From Bacteroidaceae bacterium (GTDB lineage Bacteria; Bacteroidota; Bacteroidia; Bacteroidales; Bacteroidaceae), in NCBI GenBank assembly GCA_017445925.1, contig JAFSRW010000088.1, positions 1 to 64,000 on the forward strand: DNA of 64,000 nt. Reading direction: 5' to 3'. Of this stretch, positions 1-6,944 are shown in pieces. Numbering within the stretch: position 1 is the stretch's first letter; each line of letters starts with the position of its first letter. The notes under the pieces were generated by a model that did not search any database, had not been told where the DNA came from, and was given only the letters and a program-made list of their open reading frames with translations. A program made the translations under genes and the position numbers.

Positions 1-375
1 CCACTGATTCACCACCTTGAAATGATTCTGCAAGGGGCTGTCATAGTTTATCAGATTTACAAGGGCTGTCTTTGAACGTCCCCCTTCTGCATACTTTACC
101 TCCACACCATTCTGCAGATAGTCCATCAGCTGCTCGTTACGTTGCTCCAGAACACCCTCATTCACATGAGTAATCAAGCGAAAAGCCTCATTCAGCACCT
201 CATCGCTTAGCATGGGATTCTGCCTACGTAAAGCCTCGCGCAAATCTTCCTCGTAATAAGGATTCCTATAGTCACGCTCCACGTCGTATCCACACTCATA
301 CGCATATCCTAAATCCTGGAATAGTGCAATCAGCGTGTTCTCGTAGTTTGCTTCTGTATGGTGGTTAGTAGTCAT
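1..375 (-). CDS. hsdR: Type I restriction enzyme R subunit, N-terminal 125 residues (cut by window edge)
   Basis: I translated this open frame by eye from the ATG at 375; it runs off position 1 without a stop. The product starts MTTNHHTEANYENTLIALF and contains GVEVKYAEGGRSKTALVNL followed by NHFKVVNQW, which matches the HsdR N-terminal region (RecB-like nuclease domain before the translocase). HsdR is the ATP-dependent translocase and nuclease that cuts unmodified DNA with HsdM and HsdS, and those two genes lie upstream on the same strand. The start is immediately preceded by the CCTAGG array. The motor motifs lie outside the window, so integrity cannot be judged. Confidence 0.85.
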   Translation of the reverse strand, partial: MTTNHHTEANYENTLIALFQDLGYAYECGYDVERDYRNPYYEEDLREALRRQNPMLSDEVLNEAFRLITHVNEGVLEQRNEQLMDYLQNGVEVKYAEGGRSKTALVNLINYDSPLQNHFKVVNQW

Positions 376-400
376 ATTTCTTGGTTTTAGTTTTTTATCT

Positions 401-490
401 CCTAGGGTTTCTTAGGAGTTCCTAGGTTATCTTAGGTTCTCCTAGATTCTCTTAGGATCTCCTAGGATTTCCTAGGGCCTCTTAGCCCCC
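401..490. repeat. Ten-bp-phased CCTAGG/CTTAGG tandem array
   Basis: Nine or ten consecutive 10-bp blocks each begin with CCTAG or CTTAG (blocks at 401, 411, 421, 431, 441, 451, 461, 471, 481). The last four bases of each block vary, so it is a phased motif rather than a simple microsatellite. The palindrome CCTAGG recurs once per helical turn, on one face of the DNA. The array fills the gap between hsdR and the four-helix-bundle gene and overlaps the last codons of the latter. Confidence 0.9.
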
Positions 491-1138
491 TAGGCTCTCT
501 ATCTTTTTCTCCAGCTCTTTTATTCTTGCTTTTAGCTGTTGGTTCTCTGTTTCTAAGGCTTGCATGCGGGCATCCACCTCTTTTCGGTAGCCGGTTCTGG
601 CTGCATGCATACGCTCTTTGATGCCGCCTTCTGTCACAAATTGCTTTTCCAACTTCTCGATATAGGCGCACATCATCTTGTCTGTCTGATGGCAGAGCGT
701 GAGTGCCAAGTTAGCCATCTCCTCATCGTTCATTTTAGCCAAAAGGGGTGCATAATCGCTAAAATCGTTGTGAGAGTGGCAAAACTCACGGAGCTTCTGT
801 TGGCGTTCGCTGTCAGCATCCCACATCGAGAGATGGTGAGTGTTCAGGTAGTCTTGGTAGTCAGCACGGAGTTCTTGTAAGCTTCCTCGTGCCACATTCA
901 TCAGCTTAATCTCCATCTCAGAGCTTGTCAGTCCGTCCTCGCTGCCTTCTACGATATTTTGTTTGCCTGAGCGTGCTGCCTGTACCATCTGATCTACAGT
1001 GCGGTCACCATAAGGAGGAAGGAAACGATGGCAGAACTCTACCGTTATCTGGTAAAGCGCATCGCTTTTGCGATAGAAGTACAGGTCTTTCCAAACCACA
1101 GCCTTCTTCAGAACCTTACCTTTGGTATTGTATTCCAT
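482..1138 (-). CDS. Four-helix-bundle protein with C-terminal coiled coil, inside the type I RM locus
   Basis: A 218-residue protein. The segment DLYFYRKSDALYQITVEFCH ... GDRTVDQMVQAARSGKQNIVEGS, followed by SSEMEIKLMNVARGSLQELRADY, is the signature of the S23/IVS four-helix-bundle family, the fold also used by the Avd accessory protein of diversity-generating retroelements. Residues about 165-218 form a charged leucine-heptad coiled coil ending KARIKELEKKIESLGG. Family members are basic and some bind nucleic acid; the role here is unknown. It lies between hsdS and hsdR in the same orientation and is flanked on both sides by 10-bp CCTAGG-type arrays, so a DNA-binding or regulatory role is plausible but only inferred. 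Confidence 0.8.
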   Translation of the reverse strand: MEYNTKGKVLKKAVVWKDLYFYRKSDALYQITVEFCHRFLPPYGDRTVDQMVQAARSGKQNIVEGSEDGLTSSEMEIKLMNVARGSLQELRADYQDYLNTHHLSMWDADSERQQKLREFCHSHNDFSDYAPLLAKMNDEEMANLALTLCHQTDKMMCAYIEKLEKQFVTEGGIKERMHAARTGYRKEVDARMQALETENQQLKARIKELEKKIESLGG

Positions 1139-1173
1139 TTATTTATTTCCTTTTTATATTTTTTACTTTCTTT

Positions 1174-1213
1174 CTTAGGCTTTCCTAGAGAATCCCAGAT
1201 GCCCCTAAACTAA
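1174..1213. repeat. Degenerate 10-bp array on the other side of the four-helix-bundle gene
   Basis: Four 10-bp blocks (cttaggcttt, cctagagaat, cccagatgcc, cctaaactaa) keep the spacing of the array at 401-490 but are more decayed. They cover the hsdS stop codon. The result is that the four-helix-bundle gene is bracketed by the same phased motif. Confidence 0.7.
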
Positions 1214-2422
1214 ATCATTTACTTTAAGTTCTCCCGACATCAGCTTTGGAAGGAGTGTATCGCGAAGTTCCGCAAGGCGGCGGGATTCTTGCTGATTTGC
1301 TTCAATCTTATTAAATAAAGGAGATACCTGTTTATCATAGTCAAATAATAATTCATCTGTAGGTTTAATTATTTTGATACTTCCAAAGATTTTTGTATTA
1401 ACATTTAAAGTGGCGGTACCCCCTCGTCCAAGATTAATTAAATAATCTTTTAATGAGAGCATTTTTTGATACAAATAATATCTAAAGAAGGATGAATATG
1501 GTATGATAGAATTTATCTGCTGATTTGTATGTGATTCTTTTGTATTAATACAAACTAATCCTACAGTTGCAATACAACTTACAAGAATTGAATATGGAGG
1601 GATTCTCTTTGCTAGCTGAGATTCATCTCCCATTTGTGATAGGCTATCTTCTGATAGTCCAACAAAAACCATATTGTGCATATCAGGAATCTTTATAAAA
1701 GGAATATTTCCTCCATAATAAGAAGATTCGGATTTAGATGGAGTTTTTCCGCATACTATTCTTCCAAAAGATGTCAGACTCTCCACTCTCCACCCTTTCG
1801 GAATCATTCCTAATTCTGACTCTACGAACTCTCCATTTTTGAAGGGCTCAAAATCTACAAACCAAGACTTAAACAAAGCCTGTGCCTGCTGCTCCAAATT
1901 CTCGTTTATCTTACGATTAACCTCGATTTTATCATCAAGAGATTTGAGTACACCCAATAATCGACGTTGCTGTTCGATAGGTGGTAATTTTATTTCTATA
2001 TTAGCCACCTCGCTAAACGTTATTTGGGGAAATGTGCCAGAACGAGATTCTGCAAGCATTTGCAACTCTTCAATAATAGTTTGACTCTTTAAAATATAAA
2101 ACAGATACTGAGGTAAAATTTTCTCATTATGTCTTATTACCATCAGTTTTGTTGATGCAATATAATCAATAGGGTCAAAATCAATATATGCAAAACGCTT
2201 GTTAGCAGGCCTTATTTCACTATAGAGTATATCATTTTTTTGAAAGTTTTTTTTGAATTGCCCTTTCAAATCCTTATTTGGTACTTTCTCATGATTAAGG
2301 CATTTCCCCTCTAACACATCAGACGTGTTTATAAGGACAACGCTCTCGGCATTGTTTTTATAAGTGTCTGAAATGGTATTGCAAACATCACCTATTTTAT
2401 ATTCTTTCCACTCTTCCATCAT
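1205..2422 (-). CDS. hsdS: Type I restriction-modification specificity subunit S
   Basis: A 405-residue HsdS with the usual two-fold layout: target-recognition domain 1 (about residues 1-140), a conserved helical spacer (LPPIEQQRRLLGVL ... NRKINENLEQQAQALFKSWFVDFEPF), target-recognition domain 2 (about 205-350, starting near LGMIPKGW), and a C-terminal helix with RRLAELRDTLLPKLMSGEL. It sets the methylation and restriction target of the HsdM/HsdR complex. The first ATG (2422) overlaps the fic stop as TAATG. The next codon, ATG at 2419, is the one duplicated upstream of fic and is probably the ancestral start. No second hsdS or recombinase is in the window, so inversion-based switching cannot be assessed. 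Confidence 0.93.
   Translation of the reverse strand: MMEEWKEYKIGDVCNTISDTYKNNAESVVLINTSDVLEGKCLNHEKVPNKDLKGQFKKNFQKNDILYSEIRPANKRFAYIDFDPIDYIASTKLMVIRHNEKILPQYLFYILKSQTIIEELQMLAESRSGTFPQITFSEVANIEIKLPPIEQQRRLLGVLKSLDDKIEVNRKINENLEQQAQALFKSWFVDFEPFKNGEFVESELGMIPKGWRVESLTSFGRIVCGKTPSKSESSYYGGNIPFIKIPDMHNMVFVGLSEDSLSQMGDESQLAKRIPPYSILVSCIATVGLVCINTKESHTNQQINSIIPYSSFFRYYLYQKMLSLKDYLINLGRGGTATLNVNTKIFGSIKIIKPTDELLFDYDKQVSPLFNKIEANQQESRRLAELRDTLLPKLMSGELKVNDLV
2400..2419. repeat. 20-bp direct repeat, copy at the true hsdS start
   Basis: On the minus strand this reads ATGGAAGAGTGGAAAGAA plus TA, the first codons of HsdS (MEEWKEY). An identical copy lies exactly 900 bp away at 3300-3319, on the other side of fic. 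Confidence 0.9.
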
Positions 2423-3297
2423 TAATCCTCCTGCTCATAATAGTATGAATAGTCGATACCTTTCATAAAGATTTCGCGATCGTCGATGCGGTCAGTCATT
2501 GCCCCTTGAAGTAATGACTTGATGGAGCGGACATCCGTAGTGCTCTGCTTCATTGCCGCTAAATACGTTTTCTTGTCTATCTTACTCCAATCGACACAAA
2601 GCTTAAGCTGCTTCTTGAAAATCAAGTCAAGCCAGATGCGTGTTGAGCGACCATTCCCTTCCATAAAGGGATGAGCCACATTCATCTCTACATACTTGTT
2701 CACTATCTCATCGAAAGTGGTCTCAGGCATATTCTCAATGATACTCAGATTTTTCATCAAGTACTCTGCTCGACAAAACAACGTACCATCCTTCCAAATG
2801 GTCTTGGTACGTATTTGGCCTGCAAAATCATAGAGACCACCAAAGAGGTAAGCATGTATCTGCTGCAAACACTCAACGGTTCCTGGCTTCAGCGTGTCAA
2901 GCAAGCCGCTCTCAATGAGCGTGTAAGCTTTCTTCTTGCTTTGTCCATCGATACTGTTGTCGCTGTAGGTGAACCAATTAAGGAATGCATTGGCACGATT
3001 ATTGGGATAATGCTGAGCTACCGTCTGCACGCACTCTGCATCAAGCGCATCTGCGAATCGCTGTTTACCATCAGGAGCTTGGAATTTGAAGTGGTTAGTG
3101 ACACTAACCAGTTGAATACCATCTTTAGCGAGCTTGCCTTTCAGGTACTTCCAATAATTGCGGCATTTCTTGTAGTCCTCTTCATCGTTAATGGCACGCA
3201 CAATGTCTGTAGCAGAGAACCACCACTTGCTGTATTCCTCGTCCCAGACGGCTCGCACCTCTCTATCGTTGAAAAATCTTATCGACTTCTTGCTCAT
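2422..3297 (-). CDS. Fic-family protein (probable AMP/NMP transferase) with BRO-type N-terminal domain
   Basis: A 291-residue protein. Residues about 5-115 resemble the BRO/antirepressor N domain (VRAVWDEEYSKWWFSATDIV). Residues about 140-270 are a Fic domain with the catalytic motif HPFMEGNGRSTR at 209-220. Fic enzymes usually transfer AMP from ATP to a target hydroxyl. The C-terminus has SYYYEQ at 284-289, which fits the (S/T)xxxE(G/N) inhibitory helix of class III Fic proteins except that Q replaces G/N, so the enzyme may be autoinhibited. It lies between hsdM and hsdS, and its stop overlaps the hsdS start. A 20-bp copy of the hsdS start precedes its ATG, which marks it as an insertion into the RM operon. 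Its target is not predictable from sequence. Confidence 0.9.
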   Translation of the reverse strand: MSKKSIRFFNDREVRAVWDEEYSKWWFSATDIVRAINDEEDYKKCRNYWKYLKGKLAKDGIQLVSVTNHFKFQAPDGKQRFADALDAECVQTVAQHYPNNRANAFLNWFTYSDNSIDGQSKKKAYTLIESGLLDTLKPGTVECLQQIHAYLFGGLYDFAGQIRTKTIWKDGTLFCRAEYLMKNLSIIENMPETTFDEIVNKYVEMNVAHPFMEGNGRSTRIWLDLIFKKQLKLCVDWSKIDKKTYLAAMKQSTTDVRSIKSLLQGAMTDRIDDREIFMKGIDYSYYYEQED

Positions 3298-3299
3298 AT

Positions 3300-3319
3300 T
3301 ATTCTTTCCACTCTTCCAT
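3300..3319. repeat. 20-bp direct repeat, relic of the hsdS start upstream of fic
   Basis: Identical to 2400-2419. On the minus strand it follows the hsdM stop by four bases and would encode MEEWKE and then a stop, reading directly into the fic ATG at 3297. It is best read as the original hsdM-hsdS junction left behind when fic was inserted. Confidence 0.9.
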
Positions 3320-3323
3320 AGAT

Positions 3324-4835
3324 TTACTTGATTTCAAATCCTATGCTACCAAGTTGCTTCTTTATCTCATCTTCAAGGCGATGGCTTTCTGCAAAGAGTC
3401 CACTGAGTTCTGAGGTGAGGCGTTGCATCTTTTCTGCGAATGGCTCTCCATCATCCTCTGCCTCTGCTATGCCTACATAGCGACCTGGGGTAAGAATGAA
3501 ATCTTGGGCTTGAATGTCTTGTAAGGTCTTTACTGCACAGAAGCCTTTTTCATCTTCAAGAGTACCATTGCGGAAACTCTCAAAGGTATCTGCAATCTTA
3601 GTAATATCGTCCTGCTGCAACTCTCGTACGGCACGAGTTACCATCGTACCCATATTGCGTGCATCAATAAACAGCACCTTACCTGCCTGCTGCTTGTTGC
3701 GTGAGAGGAACCAAAGACTGACTGGTATTCCTGTTGAGTAGAATAGCTGAGAAGGTAAAGCAATAATGCCTTCCACCAGGTCGGCTTCTACTATCTTTTG
3801 ACGGATTACACCTTCGCCACCAGTCTGACTGCTCAATGCACCATTGGCCAATACCAAGCCAATACGACCATTGGGTGAAAGGTGATGAATCATATGCTGC
3901 ATCCAAGCAAAGTTAGCGTTGCCTGCTGGTGGGATGCCAAACTTCCAACGTATATCTTTCTCCAGCTTGTCTGCTCCCCAGTCGCTGAGATTGAAAGGAG
4001 GATTTGCCATAATGAAGTCAGCCTTCAAAGTTGGGTGCTGGTCATTGAAGAATGTATCAGCATACGACTTACCCAAATTGGCCTCCAATCCTCGAATAGC
4101 AACATTCATGTGCGCCATCTTCCATGTTGAGGGGTTCGCCTCCTGACCATATACGCTAATATTGTTGATATCCCTCTGATGGTTCTGTATAAACTTGGCA
4201 CTCTGCACAAACATACCGCCTGAACCACAGCATGGGTCATAGACACGACCTGCGTATGGTTGCAGTATCTCTACGATGGTGCGGACTATGCAACTGGGGG
4301 TATAGAATTCTCCTGCATTCTTACCTTCCATTGAGGCAAATTTCTGCAGGCAGTATTCATAGACTCTGCCAAGCAGGTCTTTCTCGTCACCTGATGCCAG
4401 CATGTGGATATTGGTGAAGAGGTCAACCACATCACCCAAGCGGCGTTTGTCCAATTCAGGACGGGCATAATTGGAAGGGAGCACACCTTTTAGTTTCGTG
4501 TTCTCGCGCTCAATGGCCTCCAAAGCATCATCTATCACCTTGCCAATCTGTGGAGTATGTGCTGCCTGAGATATAACACTCCAACGCGCATCTTGTGGAA
4601 CAAAGAAAACGCCATCTGCTTCATATTCGTCTTTATCCTCAACGTCAGCATACTCGTCTTCCGAGAGTTCTGCAAACTTGGCATCAAACTTGTCACTGAT
4701 ATATTTCAGGAAGATGAGTCCAAGCACCACACCTTCATATTCGGAAGCATTCAGATTACCACGAAGTTTATCCGCAGCCCTCCATATCGCATCCTCAAAT
4801 CCTATAGATGTTGTATTCTCTTTCTTCTTTACCAT
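3324..4835 (-). CDS. hsdM: Type I restriction-modification methyltransferase subunit M
   Basis: A 503-residue N6-adenine DNA methyltransferase. It has the HsdM N-terminal helical domain (residues about 10-150), GEFYTP at 175-180, the AdoMet-binding motif DPCCGSGG at 200-207, and the catalytic motif NPPF at 278-281. It methylates the adenine in the site chosen by HsdS, which protects host DNA. It is the first gene of the minus-strand RM operon and is transcribed from the promoter carried by the dispersed repeat at 4869-4957, giving a leader of roughly 27 bases. No truncation is seen. Confidence 0.96.
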   Translation of the reverse strand: MVKKKENTTSIGFEDAIWRAADKLRGNLNASEYEGVVLGLIFLKYISDKFDAKFAELSEDEYADVEDKDEYEADGVFFVPQDARWSVISQAAHTPQIGKVIDDALEAIERENTKLKGVLPSNYARPELDKRRLGDVVDLFTNIHMLASGDEKDLLGRVYEYCLQKFASMEGKNAGEFYTPSCIVRTIVEILQPYAGRVYDPCCGSGGMFVQSAKFIQNHQRDINNISVYGQEANPSTWKMAHMNVAIRGLEANLGKSYADTFFNDQHPTLKADFIMANPPFNLSDWGADKLEKDIRWKFGIPPAGNANFAWMQHMIHHLSPNGRIGLVLANGALSSQTGGEGVIRQKIVEADLVEGIIALPSQLFYSTGIPVSLWFLSRNKQQAGKVLFIDARNMGTMVTRAVRELQQDDITKIADTFESFRNGTLEDEKGFCAVKTLQDIQAQDFILTPGRYVGIAEAEDDGEPFAEKMQRLTSELSGLFAESHRLEDEIKKQLGSIGFEIK

Positions 4836-4868
4836 GTATCTTGTTTGTTATTTTAATTCAATTCTGCA

Positions 4869-4957
4869 CAAAAATACGATTAAGTGAGCACAATACAAAA
4901 TAAATCAAAATTTATTTTCATTGTCGAGCGTGAGTATTTTAGAGACGAAGGTCTCAA
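4869..4957 (-). repeat. Promoter-bearing dispersed repeat, copy R1 (drives hsdM)
   Basis: Minus-strand promoter TTTG (4896-4899), 19 bp, TATTTTTG (4869-4876), followed outward by an AT-rich inverted repeat, the block TTGTCGAGCGTGAG, and a small hairpin GAGAC-GAAG-GTCTC. The same arrangement occurs at R2 5361, R3 34480 and R4 62286, with a promoter-less copy R5 at 63517. The promoter points at hsdM. Confidence 0.85.
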
Positions 4958-5024
4958 ATATACAAAGAAATGTGAAAAGTAGGGCAAAAAATAAAATAAT
5001 TTTGCTTGCGAAAGGGAAAATAAA

Positions 5025-5136
5025 GGTTATTGGTTATAGGTTAAAGGTTATAGGTTATTGACGATTTCAAGGGGAACCGTTTTTTTATTGAAAGTTGAAA
5101 ATTGAAGGTTGAAAATTGAGGGAAGAAGGAAGAGGG
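5025..5136. repeat. Two seven-bp-period arrays
   Basis: 5025-5059 is GGTTATT, GGTTATA, GGTTAAA, GGTTATA, GGTTATT. 5088-5136 is TTGAAAG, TTGAAAA, TTGAAGG, TTGAAAA, TTGAGGG, AAGAAGG, AAGAGGG. The sequence just after the first array (GACGATTTCAA) recurs after a similar array near 62625. Confidence 0.9.
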
Positions 5137-5181
5137 AAAAAGTTAGAAGAAAAAGTCGTGATTTTACGGGTGTAATGCGAT

Positions 5182-5232
5182 GAGTTAACTCATTACATGT
5201 ATCGAGTTAACTCATTACATGTTTTGAGTTAA
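5182..5232. repeat. 22-bp repeat built on the palindrome GAGTTAACTC
   Basis: The unit GAGTTAACTCATTACATG occurs at 5182-5199 and 5204-5221, with a third partial GAGTTAA at 5226-5232. An inverted TGTAATG precedes the first unit, so each palindrome is flanked by TGTAATG/CATTACA arms. It could be a protein-binding array or a structured repeat; no neighbour clarifies which. Confidence 0.75.
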
Positions 5233-5360
5233 GTCCCTGTTTTTGACCCTAAGTCAGAGTAATGAATTTATAAAGCAAATAAACCTCTCAGACGTAGGCA
5301 GAGCCACACGTTCGTATTATCTCAAATAATTTGGAAAATCGCTCACTTATTCGAAACGTT

Positions 5361-5446
5361 GAGACTACGTCTCGAACTTACTTACGCTCGACAATAAAAA
5401 TAAAAGCATTTTTATTTTGTATTGTTCTCGCTTACTCGTAACTTTG
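5361..5446 (+). repeat. Promoter-bearing dispersed repeat, copy R2 (drives the SUI1-like gene)
   Basis: Plus orientation: hairpin GAGAC-TAC-GTCTC (5361-5373), the block ACGCTCGACAAT, an AT-rich inverted repeat, then TTTG (5416-5419), 19 bp, TAACTTTG (5439-5446). The start codon follows within about 10-20 bases. Confidence 0.85.
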
Positions 5447-5455
5447 CATAATAAA

Positions 5456-5806
5456 ATGGATTGTATGGAAGATTGGAAGAGTAAACTTAGTGCCCTTACG
5501 GGGGTTCCAGTACCTGAGGCTACGGAAACTATCTACGAAGAGGTAGATGATACAATACAGACGCTGCCCAAAAGGCAGCAAAAACTACGTCTGGCTATGG
5601 AAAGGGCTGGACGAGGTGGTAAGACCGTTACCCTAATCCGAGGATTTGTCGGTTCAGATGAGGACATGAACGCTCTATGTAAGCTGATGAAGCAGAAATG
5701 TGGCGTTGGGGGAACTGTCAAGGATGGCGAGATAATCATCCAAGGTGATCATCGCACTCGCTTATTGGAAATTCTGAAAAACGAAGGCTATACGCAATGC
5801 AAATAA
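5456..5806 (+). CDS. eIF1/SUI1-family translation factor (YciH-like)
   Basis: About 116 residues starting MDCMEDWKSK. The fold is recognised from GRGGKTVTLIRGF, followed by CKLMKQKCGVGGTVKDG, IIIQGDHR and a C-terminal LLEILKNEGY, as in bacterial YciH and eukaryotic eIF1. It is probably a ribosome-binding factor that influences start-site choice. The upstream frame is open, but the promoter -7 box is at 5439-5446, so initiation must be at 5456 or at ATG 5465; the mRNA is nearly leaderless. It is the first gene of a plus-strand run of four. Confidence 0.9.
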   Translation: MDCMEDWKSKLSALTGVPVPEATETIYEEVDDTIQTLPKRQQKLRLAMERAGRGGKTVTLIRGFVGSDEDMNALCKLMKQKCGVGGTVKDGEIIIQGDHRTRLLEILKNEGYTQCK

Positions 5807-5837
5807 ACAAAAGGTACAAGGAACGCATTATTCAGAA

Positions 5838-6896
5838 ATGAAAGAAATCAATAAGACTTTCCTGCATATACTCATTGTCCTGCTTTTTCCTGCTGTACTC
5901 TGTGCTCAGGAGGTTACCTTCTTTAAGCAACAAAACATGAAACGCTGGGGCATTCCGGCTGGAAACTATAGCGGGATAACAAACATTGAGGCTGACCGAT
6001 ATGCGCTTGTCAGTGATAAGCAGGATGCGGAAGGATGGGTGGAAGTGAGCATCAGCTTTCTCTCTTCTGCCAATATAAATAAGGTACAATTCGTAGCCCA
6101 ACATAGTGCTAATCAGACGTTGGGGAAAGCACGAGACAACGAGGGTATTGCGTATGTGCCCGGACAAGGTTTTTTTATAGGTGCCGAGAACGACCAGCAG
6201 ATTCTGGGATTCTCTGAGAATGGTGCTCCATCTGGCAAAGTTCTTTCTGTTCCTGCTTGTTTCAGCAAGAGCAATATCTTTCCCAACTATGGGTTTGAAT
6301 CTCTAGCCTATAATAAGGTAAAAGGAATATTCTGGACGACAACGGAACAAGGATTAAGAACTGATGTTTCTGCACCTTCATCACCAGAAAACCGCACGCC
6401 TACCCTACTTCGTCTGCAATCCTTCGATTCCAACCTGAAACCTCTGCATCAGTATGCCTATAAAACAGATGCGCCTGTAGTAAAACATGCAGGTCGGCAT
6501 TATGCCTTTGGCGTTTCAGAATTACTGGTGGTAAACGACACTACCCTATTGGTAATGGAACGCGAACTGAACATTCCCAAAAACTACAACCGTTCCAAGT
6601 GTCACATCCGCATCTATTGCGTAAACCCTGAAAGGCAACAGCCATTAACAGATACATCCAAACCACTCTCCGAGCTAGATGCATCTGTTTTTTTATCCAA
6701 GAAACTGGTTTGTTCCTTCAGCACTGGTTTTCGCCTATTCGGGAAGAAGAACCTTGCCAATTACGAAGGTATGTGCTTAGGACCGAGGTCAGAGGACAGT
6801 TTGCAAACAATTCTGTTGGTATGTGACTCACAAAATCGAGCTGGAAAATCATTCTTTCACCTGAAGGATTATATAAGGGTAATCAAGTTTCCTTAA
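5838..6896 (+). CDS. Exported phytase-like / esterase-like beta-propeller protein
   Basis: 352 residues with a Sec signal peptide (hydrophobic core FLHILIVLLFPAVLCA, cleavage near AQ). The body resembles the 'esterase-like activity of phytase' family: GNYSGITNI near the start, DNEGIAYVPGQGFFIGAE, NYGFESLAYN, FGVSELLVV and NYEGMCLGP, a set of repeated D/E-G propeller motifs. The family is periplasmic or secreted and the substrate is uncertain. It lies 31 bases after the SUI1-like gene and before hemG; no functional link to porphyrin is evident. Confidence 0.7.
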   Translation: MKEINKTFLHILIVLLFPAVLCAQEVTFFKQQNMKRWGIPAGNYSGITNIEADRYALVSDKQDAEGWVEVSISFLSSANINKVQFVAQHSANQTLGKARDNEGIAYVPGQGFFIGAENDQQILGFSENGAPSGKVLSVPACFSKSNIFPNYGFESLAYNKVKGIFWTTTEQGLRTDVSAPSSPENRTPTLLRLQSFDSNLKPLHQYAYKTDAPVVKHAGRHYAFGVSELLVVNDTTLLVMERELNIPKNYNRSKCHIRIYCVNPERQQPLTDTSKPLSELDASVFLSKKLVCSFSTGFRLFGKKNLANYEGMCLGPRSEDSLQTILLVCDSQNRAGKSFFHLKDYIRVIKFP

Positions 6897-6904
6897 AAAT
6901 GAGG

Positions 6905-6936
6905 ATTGCGTGAATAAGCAGAAAGCGGTACCTTTG
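6905..6936 (+). promoter_or_regulatory. Candidate promoter for hemG
   Basis: ATTG (6905-6908), 20 bp, TACCTTTG (6929-6936), eight bases before the hemG ATG at 6945. It fits the Bacteroidetes consensus with a weak -33 element and implies a near-leaderless transcript in addition to read-through from upstream. Confidence 0.5.
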
Positions 6937-6944
6937 CAGCCGAA

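Larger units (their letters stand above)
4958..5360. other. Repeat-filled intergenic stretch with no gene
   Basis: No credible ORF. It contains a seven-bp array of GGTTATA-type units (5025-5059), a second of TTGAAAA-type units grading into AAGAGGG (5088-5136), a 22-bp palindromic repeat (5182-5232), and a partial end of the R-type repeat (CTCACTTATTCG at 5342-5353) abutting copy R2. Confidence 0.75.

Noticed and set aside
401-490. CCTAGG array considered as a CRISPR array
   Set aside because: The period is 10 bp with 4-bp variable parts, so there are no spacers, and no cas gene is present.
1205-2422. Phase-variable hsdS system
   Set aside because: There is no second hsdS, no inverted repeats within hsdS and no recombinase in the window.
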